Positions 7,601-17,470 of a DNA stretch of 51,842 nucleotides are shown piece by piece (positions within the stretch are counted from its first letter, which is position 1; each line of letters begins with the position of its first letter). The stretch comes from Mogibacterium sp. Lineage in GTDB: Bacteria > Bacillota > Clostridia > Peptostreptococcales > Anaerovoracaceae. The stretch covers positions 1 to 51,842 of the forward strand of contig JAFRGD010000015.1 of assembly GCA_017433975.1 (NCBI GenBank). Direction: 5' to 3'. The position numbers were made by a program, and so were the translations under genes. The notes under the pieces are model-generated. The model had not been told where the DNA came from, made no database searches, and saw only the letters and a program-made list of their open reading frames with translations.

Positions 7601-9575
7601 TGTCGCCGCCTTCTTCGACCTCCAGCACCTGAAGCCCGCTGAGCCTGCGCGCGAAGCGCTCGATGGCCTCGTCGCTGACGTAGTCGAAGCTCAGGGTCGT
7701 CTCCGCGCCGGACTCCGCGGTCGTCTCGTAGAAGCCGCGGAACTCCGCCGTGTTCTCGATGATGAACGTGCACTTGTTCGGGAGCTCCTCGTACTGCTCC
7801 GCGAGGATGACCGTCGTGAGGCCGCAGACCGGGTTCCGGTCGTTGATGTACTTGGAGAGCATCTCGCCCTCGATCAGGGACTGGTCGGACACGAACAGGA
7901 TATAGTAAGGCTTTGGGAAGCCGCCCTTGTCCTCGCCGCCGGTCGCCTCCATCCGCAGCCGGAAGACGTTCCCCAGCTCGTACATGAGGTCGCTCGCTTC
8001 TTCCTTGTTGGACGCGACGTACCGGGCCTTGCGGTCCTCCGACCACACGTGCGGCAGCCACTTCGCGAAGCCCCATTTTCCGGCGTCCATGGAGTTGCTC
8101 TCATCGTAGAGATACGCGAGTTTGACGTCCGTGTAGCAGTTGTTGGCCGCGATCTGGGCGCTCAGGACGCGCACGACGTCAAAGGCGCCGCGCTTCCCCT
8201 CCCCGCCGATGATACCGATGAGGTTGTTCCGGTGCAGGTCGATGGTGACCGGGACGTTGTGCAACGTTTTGTAATTCGCCTTGATCAGCGCCGGGCGCTC
8301 CGCGAGGTCGTCGTCGTAAAGCGAGAACTTCTGCTGCGGAACCGCGATCTCCATGTCAAACGGGACCTCGCCCATGCCCAGCCGGTGCACGAGGAAGTCT
8401 TCGTGGGTCGCGTTCCGGCTCCACAGTTCGCCCGACCGACGGTCGAACTCCAGACACTCGTTCACGTCCGGATAGTTGTCCAGCATGCTCCGGGTCGTCT
8501 GGTCATAGACCTCTTTGATTTCTTTGTCTCGTTTCGTCAGGTACTCTGAATACTTCCGAAGCCGGAGCTCCTTGAGCGCCGCGAGTTCTTTCTTTTGATT
8601 CTTGCGGTTGATGAGCGTCCACATGACACCGATCAGCGCGGAGGACACCGCCATGACGAGTCCCGAATACATGAAAAGAGACCGCGTCCCAGTCATGTAC
8701 TCGTTGCCCCTGTATGAATAGATCATCAGCATGCAGCCGAGCAGCATCGGAAACGCCATGGTGATGGACGGTCCGATGGCCATGAAAAGGGATGGGTTCT
8801 TCTCCTGCGGAAGCTGCGGCGGTCCCTCGATCTCGATGTGCGAGTGGCCGATGTTCTCGACGTACCGCGGCGCGCGCCGGTACGTCGTCTTGCCCGGCGA
8901 AAGCACCCGGTCTTCGCCGTCGGAGCCGAGCTCGTGGTCGGACGGGGTGAACCGTTTCAGCTTGTCCGTATTGATCTGCACTTTGGACTTTTGCGTGTCG
9001 ATGGCCAGCATGGACCCGAGGAAGACCATGTGCAGACCGATGATATTGATATAATCGCCCGGCTGCAGCTCCACCTCTCCGTCGATGCGGACGGAGTTGA
9101 TGTAGATGCCGTTCGGGCTCGTATTTTTGATAAAAGTGCTCTTCCCGCGCCGGAAGATCGAGGCGTGGGCGTGCGAAACCAGACCCATGTGGTCGTAGAC
9201 GACGTCATTCGACCGGTCTTTGCCGATGGTGATCCGGTCATTCGCGCGGATCCGGAATTTATCCAGCGCGTGGAACGGGTCGTTCACATTGGAAACGAGG
9301 AGAGACAGTTTTTCTCTCTCCATCGTTTCGATCCGGAGGAACATGTTACCGGCGAGTTCGACTGTGTCGTAGCGCTGCTCTCCGAGGTAAAGCTGGTAGG
9401 ACGGATCGCTCCGCAGCCGCCAGCTGCCGTCAATGATTTCCAGGCTGAGCCGCAAGTCGGACTTCAGGTGGAACTGATCCCGGTTGACCGCAATCTGATA
9501 GTCTGCATTGTTGACGGACGGCAGGATGACCTCTTTGAAAGCATACGGTGAATAGATGGATATGATCAGACTCAT
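4605..9575 (-). CDS. essC: EssC-type type VII secretion ATPase (FHA + FtsK/SpoIIIE domains)
   Basis: A 1656-residue motor ATPase of type VII secretion. Residues 105-195 form an FHA domain (RITIGKDRSNDV, SHAHASI, NTSPNGIYIN). Two membrane segments lie at about 264-286 and 300-322. Three FtsK/SpoIIIE ATPase modules follow: P-loops GTTGSGKS (about residue 720), GSIVTGKS (about 1145) and a degenerate GARQSGRS (about 1433, Lys to Arg). Walker B in module 1 is LFIIIDEF. The length is slightly over that of B. subtilis YukBA and S. aureus EssC (near 1,480-1,500). The family's D1 couples hydrolysis to export of WXG100 proteins, and D3 is usually the substrate-reading end. Canonical EsaA and EssA genes are not in this window. 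Confidence 0.95.
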   Translation of the reverse strand: MSLIISIYSPYAFKEVILPSVNNADYQIAVNRDQFHLKSDLRLSLEIIDGSWRLRSDPSYQLYLGEQRYDTVELAGNMFLRIETMEREKLSLLVSNVNDPFHALDKFRIRANDRITIGKDRSNDVVYDHMGLVSHAHASIFRRGKSTFIKNTSPNGIYINSVRIDGEVELQPGDYINIIGLHMVFLGSMLAIDTQKSKVQINTDKLKRFTPSDHELGSDGEDRVLSPGKTTYRRAPRYVENIGHSHIEIEGPPQLPQEKNPSLFMAIGPSITMAFPMLLGCMLMIYSYRGNEYMTGTRSLFMYSGLVMAVSSALIGVMWTLINRKNQKKELAALKELRLRKYSEYLTKRDKEIKEVYDQTTRSMLDNYPDVNECLEFDRRSGELWSRNATHEDFLVHRLGMGEVPFDMEIAVPQQKFSLYDDDLAERPALIKANYKTLHNVPVTIDLHRNNLIGIIGGEGKRGAFDVVRVLSAQIAANNCYTDVKLAYLYDESNSMDAGKWGFAKWLPHVWSEDRKARYVASNKEEASDLMYELGNVFRLRMEATGGEDKGGFPKPYYILFVSDQSLIEGEMLSKYINDRNPVCGLTTVILAEQYEELPNKCTFIIENTAEFRGFYETTAESGAETTLSFDYVSDEAIERFARRLSGLQVLEVEEGGDIPNSLTFFEMMGIRRPEDLPVRELWAKSRTYDNIRGMLGQKAGGVPCYLDVHEKYHGPHGLVAGTTGSGKSETLQTYILSLAVNYSPDDVAFFIIDYKGGGMANLFNGLPHLAGQISNLSGNQVKRAMISIKSENRRRQRIFTDNGVNNINAYTKMYKNGEATVPVPHLFIIIDEFAELKREEPEFMRELISVAQVGRSLGVHLILATQKPSGTVDDNIWSNSRFRLCLRVQDKQDSNDMLHKPDAAYITQAGRCYLQVGNDEVYELFQSGYSGAAYDANTYQGSTNIAQLMTLTGKVDMTGNSIKQAQKKSAETAWVEQLIGVLNKTQAIPGIYAELKKRGIDYPENRYNTARLQDLLNVCNELRAANRRATADQVLLHARMTSRRLPQQKDHTELDAVRDYIARIGRETGYERKHLLWLPVLRDKIYLSEFSDFTKESFTANRSWPKPDNSLDLSVIVGEMDDPENQTQMPFQLDFAVDGNVAICGSIVTGKSTALQTIAYELIQKYSPEEVNLYAIDFSSSMMSCFETAPHCGGVMYENDTEQIGKFFNMMNTILEDRKRILHGGNYKQYVQVNGVTMPAIFLMIDNYGAFKQKTGEAFEQDVIRLSREGISNGIYLLVTGGGYGANDITSRVGENIGTVLTLSLKDRYEYSTLLHATQISVLPETGVKGRGLAYYGNRILEYQTAVAVEADNDYERMEKIKAVCDEMAAAWTGRRARKVPQIPEKPFWDEFRQLEEYEIMNARPDRLPIGYDQANAAVYGIPLDETFCYGIYGARQSGRSNLMKVCALAAIDKGADVCVIDSAEQPLGMFAGRDDVTYCLGDRETYEYFTQKMHVFQERGRRKRELAAQGLESDEIYKTMAAEFRPLVILLPDLDQFITMIHRSEYEMSSFLVNVFSRGQNSNIYFIGDLAVNKRSDVGGYPAFEAFISGRSGIHLGGNLTSNTILNFDYLSFSEQNKADKPGIGSIPDVTDENATRKVVIPVVRRTDAATGES

Positions 9576-9596
9576 CGGTCTCTCCTGAAAAGATAT

Positions 9597-9959
9597 TTAT
9601 TTGATGGTAAGCTCGATCTCACAATCCGCCCCGGTGTCAGGGTCTTTGATTCCGGTTCCTTTAACGACCACGGTGCTGCCCGGGTAGATCCCCCGCGGGA
9701 TGTCGACGCGGTATCTCGCACCGGTGCCGAAGTCGATGACCTTGGACACGCCGTTCGCCCGCTCCTCCGGGGTCAGCTGGAGTTCTCCCTTCTTTGCGGA
9801 GAGCGCTGCCTTGGCGTTCGCGATCTGATCGATCAGCAGCATCGTTCCTTCTTTGACCGCGCCCGCGTCCGGTCTTGCGATTCTCGCTCCGCACTGGTTG
9901 CAGAACAGTGCGCCTTCTTTAAGCCGGTTTCCGCATTTTGTGCAAAATAGCTGTTCCAT
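9597..9959 (-). CDS. Zinc-ribbon protein with DnaJ C-terminal-like tail
   Basis: A 120-residue protein in the EssC operon. The N-terminus is a zinc ribbon with Cys6, Cys9, Cys20 and Cys23 (CTKCG and CNQCG). Residues 35-65 look helical. The last 45 residues (VDIPRGIYPGSTVVVKG and a final ELTIK strand) resemble the C-terminal substrate-binding beta domain of DnaJ proteins. No J domain is present. A strong GGGAGGAA ribosome binding site precedes the ATG. It may act as a small adaptor or chaperone for secretion substrates. This is inference from the fold-like pattern and from its place directly upstream of EssC. Confidence 0.75.
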   Translation of the reverse strand: MEQLFCTKCGNRLKEGALFCNQCGARIARPDAGAVKEGTMLLIDQIANAKAALSAKKGELQLTPEERANGVSKVIDFGTGARYRVDIPRGIYPGSTVVVKGTGIKDPDTGADCEIELTIK

Positions 9960-9971
9960 TGTCGTTCCTCC

Positions 9972-10240
9972 CTATCTATTAGAATGATTCTTTTGTCCGA
10001 TTCCGAGGTCGCCCGCGATCTGCGACCGCTTTGCGCCGGCCTGGATGTCGGAGATCCTCGCCTGTGTGTCTCTGACGAACTGCTGGTTGAACTCCGCAAC
10101 CGACGTCCGCCGGTCCGCGGCGTTCCGCCGGACCAGTCCGATGATCGCGACGATGATCATGATGAGGCCGGCTGCCGCGAGCACCATGCCGACGCCCGCG
10201 TAGTTTCCGATATTCTCGATGATATTCAAAAAACCAGTCA

Positions 10241-10241
<1 letters not shown>
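9972..10241 (-). CDS. Small single-pass membrane protein of the type VII locus
   Basis: An 89-residue protein with one membrane segment (about residues 17-39, VGMVLAAAGLIMIIVAIIGLV), followed by a basic stretch and a helical, probably cytoplasmic, tail rich in Gln and Ser. The ATG at 10241 overlaps the kinase stop by one base (TGATG), and GGAG lies eight bases upstream inside the kinase gene. A longer frame reaches back to 10340, but that part is the kinase gene read in another frame. Small single-pass proteins such as EssA accompany EssC in other loci. This one shows no clear similarity to them, so I leave the role open. Confidence 0.75.
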
Positions 10242-12334
<2,093 letters not shown>

Positions 12335-13938
12335 TTCTGATCATGTCCCCTTCTGTGATCGGTGTCTCCGTCGCCGGCTCGATCTTGACGCCGTTGACGA
12401 ACACGCCGTTCTTCGAGTTGTTATCGCAGACCGCAAACGCGCCGGCTTCTCCAGTGATGGTGAGGTGCTTCCGGCTCACGCCGCGGACGTCGAGCATGTA
12501 GTCATTGCCTTCTTCTTTGCGGCCGATCGAGAACGGGGTCTGATAAATCGCGATCTCATCGGCTTCGCCGGTCTCCTCGTCCGCCCAGCGGAGGAACGCG
12601 ATCGGCTCCGGCGGAGCGACGTACAGTTCCTCGGTCTCTTCTTCATAAATGAGAAGCTCGGTCTCTTCGTATTCCGCGAAGGCTGGCGCCGCGACGACCG
12701 GCGCTGCGGCCGGTTCCGGCTCAACGATCGGCTCTGGCTCTGCGATCGGCTCCGGCTCTGCGAAGCGCTCCGGTTCTACGAAAGGAATCTGTTCATAGAA
12801 AGGCTCCGGCTCGACGGCAGGCTCCGTTTCGACGACCGGCTCCGGCTCTGCGATCGGTTCCTCAACCGGTGCAGGCTCTTCGGCCACCGGTTCCGTTTCG
12901 ACGATCGGTTCCGGCTCGACGATCGGCTCCGGCGCTGCAATCGGTTCCTCAACCGGTGCAGGCTCCTCAGCCACCGGCTCTGCCTCGACGATTGGCTCAG
13001 CCTCGACGATCGGTTCCGGCTCAACCACTGGCTCTGGTGCAACAACCGGCTCCGGTCTGTGGAAGATGATTGTCTTTTCCTCTGCATACATGTCGTCATC
13101 GACGGCCGGCGCAAAGACCGGTGCAGCCGGAATCGACGGGACCGGTTCCGGTGCAGGCTCGGCGACCGGTGCGAACTCGACGACGGCCTCCGGCTCCGGC
13201 TCCACGATCGGTGCGAACTCGACGACGGCCTCCGGCGCCGGCTCCACAACCGGTGCGAACTCGACGACCGGTTCCGGTACCGGCTCCGGTGCAAGCCTCG
13301 TCACAACTGGCTGCGGAGCGATCTCCGGATATTTGATCTCCTGCGTGTACGTCATCGGCGGCGCCGCCTTGGCGAGCCCGCACTCGACGCGCACGACTTC
13401 GCTTTCATCATATTCGTAAGAATTCAGTTCCTTGGCATAGACCGTGAACGACTGCGCGACCGGCTCCGGTGCAGGGGCCGCCGGCTGCGGTACGAGGCCC
13501 GCCGCCTGCAGGCGCTTGCCGATCTCTTCGTAGTTCACCTTGACCGTAAAGCGGATCTTGCCGAGGTCCAGTTTGTCGTCGGTGTTCAGGTCGTACGGAA
13601 CGTCCGGCATCAGCCGCGTCCCGTTCAGATACGTTCCGACGGTGGAATGGAGGTCCGTAATCGCCAGCCTCGACCCGTTGAACGAAAACGCGCAGTGTCT
13701 CCTGCTGACGCTCTCGTGGAAGAAGTAAATGTTGACCTCGTCACCGTTTCTTCCCAGCGTAGCCGGCACGTCCGTCACCAGCAGCGTCTGGTCCCGGTTG
13801 GACAGGATCGCGACCGGCTCCACCCGGTATGGTGCAGCGGCTTCGCCGTACCCCGCCGTCCACGGATTGTCACCGGGATTCTTTTTGAACTTATCAAATA
13901 CAGACATAACTACTACCTCCTTTATATAAATGACTTAC

Positions 13939-15552
13939 TCATTCAATTTCGATAATCGGGTCGCCGGACATATCATAGATACATAGGCTGTCAGCCCAGA
14001 ATTCCCTTTCCTGCACCTCATCATAATAATAAGTATTCACAGGAATATAGATACGTCCGTCATGGCAATAAACACCTTCCGCATATCCACCTTCGCGGCG
14101 GACCAGATTCCGCACCTGGCAGTTCTCCAGATCGAACGTTCTGATGTACGTATAAGCATCGTTGTCCGCGTACAGGGCATAAAACCGGTTCCCGTCAACA
14201 TTGTTGACCATCCACATGTCCGCGCTGTTACCGGACAGTTCATAAACCGCTTCCGGCTTCAGCGTTTGGAGATCAAACACGCGGACAAGGACCGCCGCTG
14301 ACTCGTATTCACCATCCTCATTGAAATAATCCTTCTGATGATAGAAGTACAGCTTTTGTCCACAAATGGAGAGGTCTGTCGCTGCTACGATCTGGTCCTC
14401 ATCCCACCATTCTTCCAAAAGGACTTCACGTCCGCTTCCATCCGGTCGGATGCGGAAAAGCCGGATACCGGTTCGCGAATGATCCGTGTCAGTGGCTTCA
14501 TCGTATTCATAATGATACAAGCCTTCGGTAATCCAGACCCATCCGTTTCTGCAAACGCACCCTCTACAATATGCTTCCGGAGAATCCCCGGCAAAGACGT
14601 ACTCCATCAAGGCGGTCTTTTCTCCGGTCTCCAGATCGATGGACAACGGATAATCGTACCCGTCTCCCCACTCGACTTCACAGATGCAATAGTGCCCTTC
14701 TATGAAGAACGTATTCACGAACCAGAGATTCGTACCGAGGGTATGCGTTGAAATCGTCCTTCCGTCCGCCGGATCGAGTTCAAGCAAATTGACTACGTTA
14801 TAGTCGTTCTCATAATCGTACCGGATGCGGATTGCGTACAGGATCCCTTCCTGATAGAGAATGCTTCTGATTTCGCTGCCGTCGGTTAACGAATACAACA
14901 ATCGCTGGTTTCCGCCGTCCGGGTCAGCCGCATAAATCGAACTGGACGAATCGCTGACATAATCATAGTAGGATTGGCTCCTCCCTATGATGTAGTAGAT
15001 CTGTCCGTTGCCAAACGCGACTTTTCCTCCGGCAGTGGAGTTGGACGTCGACGCTTCGTTCGCCACGGTATCTTCCGGCGCTTCGTCCTTGTCAGGTTTT
15101 TTGTTGCGGGACGGTTTCAGTTCATCGTTCCCCGGAACGCGCCCGTCCGCTGTATCCTCCATCGCGTCTTTGTACTTTTCGTCCCCGGTATCGTCGTACA
15201 GGTCTTTATACAGATCCCTCGCTTCGGTGAATTTGCTGTTGACGGCCTTTGTGTACGCGAGGCCCTCTCTGGCAGAGACCTTCCGCGGCTGCATCGCTAC
15301 CGCAGCGGTGAATTCAATTTCCGCCTGTTCGTAGTCTCCCTCTTCGAAGCATTTGGTCGCGATTTCGACCTGTTCTGCATATTTCGCGTTATCTCGCAGA
15401 ATAAACCCGATAACGCCGGCAATCGCCGCGACCGCAATCAATGCGACCGCGACGTATTTTGCGCCCGAGCGTCGTTTCTTTTGTCCGGTTTTTAATAACA
15501 GTTCTCCGGTGGTCTCGTAGTCGTAATTCTGATTCTGCTGCTGCGTAGCCAT
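13939..15552 (-). CDS. Membrane-anchored TPR / DUF5050-like propeller protein
   Basis: A 537-residue protein. A short cytoplasmic tail and basic KKRRSG precede one membrane segment (32-52). Residues 55-130 contain a TPR-like pair (CFEEGDYEQAEIEFTAAV), 130-175 are charged linker, and 180-537 carry repeated Tyr/Trp-rich strands (GQIYYIIG, GILYAIRIRYDY, DGRIYIPVN) typical of DUF5050-like beta-propeller repeats. The propeller would be outside the cell. The ribosome binding site is weak (TTTGAGAG). Local GC is lower than in its neighbours, so later acquisition or relaxed selection is possible. It probably serves as an extracytoplasmic partner in the type VII apparatus. Confidence 0.8.
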   Translation of the reverse strand: MATQQQNQNYDYETTGELLLKTGQKKRRSGAKYVAVALIAVAAIAGVIGFILRDNAKYAEQVEIATKCFEEGDYEQAEIEFTAAVAMQPRKVSAREGLAYTKAVNSKFTEARDLYKDLYDDTGDEKYKDAMEDTADGRVPGNDELKPSRNKKPDKDEAPEDTVANEASTSNSTAGGKVAFGNGQIYYIIGRSQSYYDYVSDSSSSIYAADPDGGNQRLLYSLTDGSEIRSILYQEGILYAIRIRYDYENDYNVVNLLELDPADGRTISTHTLGTNLWFVNTFFIEGHYCICEVEWGDGYDYPLSIDLETGEKTALMEYVFAGDSPEAYCRGCVCRNGWVWITEGLYHYEYDEATDTDHSRTGIRLFRIRPDGSGREVLLEEWWDEDQIVAATDLSICGQKLYFYHQKDYFNEDGEYESAAVLVRVFDLQTLKPEAVYELSGNSADMWMVNNVDGNRFYALYADNDAYTYIRTFDLENCQVRNLVRREGGYAEGVYCHDGRIYIPVNTYYYDEVQEREFWADSLCIYDMSGDPIIEIE

Positions 15553-15582
15553 CTCTCAAACCGATCTATTAAATTCGACAGT

Positions 15583-16554
15583 TTAAAAGTAATTGTAGTA
15601 TGAATTCTGAATGCTCTGAACGACGAGTCTCAACACGATGTATATGATAATGGTAGAGACTGTGGTGCTTGCAACCTGACCTGTCGCGAAGCCCATGATC
15701 AGGCTGTTGCCCGAGATGCCCATCTGCTCCTCGAAGGCTTTAAACATCATTACAATTGTAAGGGTTCCCGCAAAGACGAGGGCGAGGGTTCCGACGACCA
15801 GCATGGCTTCCGATCTGCAGATGAGAAGCACCACCAGCTGGATCGCGCCTGGCAGAATGAAGCACGCGCCGACCGATCCCACCCAGGTTTTCACATTCGC
15901 CTTGCCGTGGAAAAGCTTGCCGATACCGTAAACCGCCATGATCGTCCCCGCGTCAATAAGCAGGAGCGTGATGAGCAGGATGAAGAAGACCTTTACGCCG
16001 CTGTTCCGGACCATCTGGCTGATCATCGACCCGACATATCCGTCCAGCAGGACAGACATCAGGTTGGCCACCACAGACATGCCCAGCACGGCAAAAAGGA
16101 GGTCCTTTGCGCAGAGGCCGATGATGCTCCCGACGAAGTTGTCGTGCTCCTCACCATAGCGGACCGCGTCCATTGGCTTTGTGAAGCAGAGTTTGAGCCA
16201 CTCGCCCATGCCCGCAGGAATCTTATCCTTGATATTAATATTGCGCGCCGCCTCGAACACTTTTGCGCCCATCTGGCTTGCGCCGCCGGTCTGACCGCCC
16301 TGCGCGCCATAATAGCCCTGCCCAGGGTCGTTTGGTCCCGGTGCCGCCCCGTAGACCGGACCGCGGTTCTGCGCCTGCGCCTGCGCGGCATTCGCTTCCG
16401 CCTGTCTGCGATAGTCTCCCGACGGGTCACCGATTACCGTCGCCTCTGTCTCAAACGGCTTGGTATAAATGTTCCGGACCTGCAGTTTCGCACCGCAGAC
16501 GCCGCAGAATAAATCCGTATCGCCGCAAATCGTTCCGCACTTTTGACAAATCAT
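15583..16554 (-). CDS. Zinc-ribbon polytopic membrane protein, first gene of the EssC operon
   Basis: A 323-residue protein. The N-terminal zinc ribbon uses Cys3, Cys6, Cys17 and Cys20 (CQKC, CGVC). A Gly/Ala/Gln-rich linker follows (50-100). The C-terminal part (about 145-315) has five membrane segments in a Yip1-like arrangement. GAAAGGA lies seven bases before the ATG. It is the first gene after the operator-promoter at 16605-16675 and so leads the EssC operon. Zinc-ribbon plus Yip1-type membrane proteins are common in Clostridia without a firm function. Here the position suggests a membrane component or assembly factor of type VII secretion. Confidence 0.75.
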   Translation of the reverse strand: MICQKCGTICGDTDLFCGVCGAKLQVRNIYTKPFETEATVIGDPSGDYRRQAEANAAQAQAQNRGPVYGAAPGPNDPGQGYYGAQGGQTGGASQMGAKVFEAARNINIKDKIPAGMGEWLKLCFTKPMDAVRYGEEHDNFVGSIIGLCAKDLLFAVLGMSVVANLMSVLLDGYVGSMISQMVRNSGVKVFFILLITLLLIDAGTIMAVYGIGKLFHGKANVKTWVGSVGACFILPGAIQLVVLLICRSEAMLVVGTLALVFAGTLTIVMMFKAFEEQMGISGNSLIMGFATGQVASTTVSTIIIYIVLRLVVQSIQNSYYNYF

Positions 16555-16604
16555 CGTTCTGTCCTTTCTATACTTATATATTTGAATGCACTTCTCTTGT
16601 GTGC

Positions 16605-16675
16605 ATCATACCTTACAATATGACCGTATTGCGCAAAACACCCTGAAATGCACAATCAGGCGCCTGAAATGCAGC
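16605..16675 (-). promoter_or_regulatory. Promoter and LytTR-type twin operator of the EssC operon
   Basis: On the minus strand, direct repeats GCTGCATTTCAGGC (16675-16662) and TGTGCATTTCAGGG (16654-16641) are spaced 21 bp apart. The -10 box TATGAT (16610-16605) begins 44 bp after the start of the nearer repeat, exactly as at 2576-2646. The shared half-site is close to TGTGCATYYYAGG. No -35 box matches consensus. Transcription would begin near 16598, leaving a leader of about 44 bases before the ATG at 16554. A short inverted repeat (ATGCAC/GTGCAT) flanks the start region. Confidence 0.75.
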
Positions 16676-16743
16676 CCCGTCCGGTCAAATCCTTATAATA
16701 CCGCAATCTATATTGTATCAGAAAAAAGCGCCTGCGTGAAGAA

Positions 16744-17271
16744 TTATTCATCCTGAAGCAGGTATCCCTTTTGCTCAAGGGCCGCGCGGATCCGCGCGAG
16801 CGACGCCTCATCGCGGTACCCGATCGTATGCAGATGGATTCCGCCCGTGATCGAGCTCAGCGTGAGCGCGTTGGACTCCGCGAGCAGGTTGCAGAACTGG
16901 TCCGCGTCGTAGCGGTTCTCGATGTTCAGCAGGCCGTTCAGCTCCCCGTACGCCGGGTGCTCGACCGTCACGTCGATGACCTGACCGCCGTTGTCGACGA
17001 TGATGTAGAGCTCGTCGAGCGTCTCCTCCAGGGTATGCCGGCAGGCGATTACCGCCGTGTTCCCCTTTGCCGGCGCGCGCTGCTCGAGGACGTAGCCCTG
17101 CGGCGTCGGGAGGACTTTGTGGCCCGCCGCACGCAGAAGCGCGACGTCGCCGACGATGATCTGCCGGCTCACGCCGAAGTGTTCCGCAAAGTCGTTCGCC
17201 TTGACAGGGCCGGACGCGGAGCTCAGCGTCCGCAGGATCTCGTGCCGGCGTTCTTCCGTTGTGTAATGCAT
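16744..17271 (-). CDS. niaR: NiaR-type niacin-responsive transcriptional repressor
   Basis: A 175-residue repressor with an N-terminal winged helix (residues 5-60, VKANDFAEHFGVSRQIIVGDV) and a C-terminal 3H domain named for three conserved histidines (seen in CRHTLEE, VEHPAYGEL and IHLHTIGY). This is the layout of NiaR/YrxA, which represses NAD salvage and niacin uptake genes when nicotinic acid is present. AGGAGGAA precedes the ATG. A palindrome lies in its own promoter and a second one in the promoter of the divergent transporter gene, so it probably represses itself and the transporter. Confidence 0.9.
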   Translation of the reverse strand: MHYTTEERRHEILRTLSSASGPVKANDFAEHFGVSRQIIVGDVALLRAAGHKVLPTPQGYVLEQRAPAKGNTAVIACRHTLEETLDELYIIVDNGGQVIDVTVEHPAYGELNGLLNIENRYDADQFCNLLAESNALTLSSITGGIHLHTIGYRDEASLARIRAALEQKGYLLQDE

Positions 17272-17330
17272 GTTTCCTCCTGTTCGGTCCGCTTCCCCCG
17301 CGGACCAAAAGTGATTCTTTCCTTAATATC

Positions 17331-17404
17331 ATAATATGTTTTTACAGGTGTAAAGTCAATATTTAATTTGGTGTCTTGACACCTGTATATTTATCTGCTA
17401 TCTT
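17331..17404. promoter_or_regulatory. Divergent niaR / transporter promoters with two palindromic operators
   Basis: On the minus strand (niaR): TTGACT (17359-17354), 17-bp spacer, TATTAT (17336-17331). The palindrome TTTACAGGTGTAAA (17341-17354) fills the spacer. On the plus strand (transporter): TTGACA (17376-17381), 17-bp spacer, TATCTT (17399-17404). The palindrome GGTGTCTTGACACC (17370-17383) covers the -35 box. Both palindromes share an ACA/TGT core (ACAGGTGT, GTGTC/GACAC), consistent with a NiaR dimer site. Binding would block polymerase on each side. Confidence 0.8.
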
Positions 17405-17470
17405 ATACTTGAAAATCGGATATAAACGCAATTATTTATATAAATCGAAATCAAAAGGAGGGCTGGAAGC

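Noticed and set aside
12729..13290. Repetitive DNA considered as a CRISPR array or tandem repeat locus
   Set aside because: It is in frame, degenerate, without spacers, and encodes the Pro/Glu/Val linker of the double-FHA protein.
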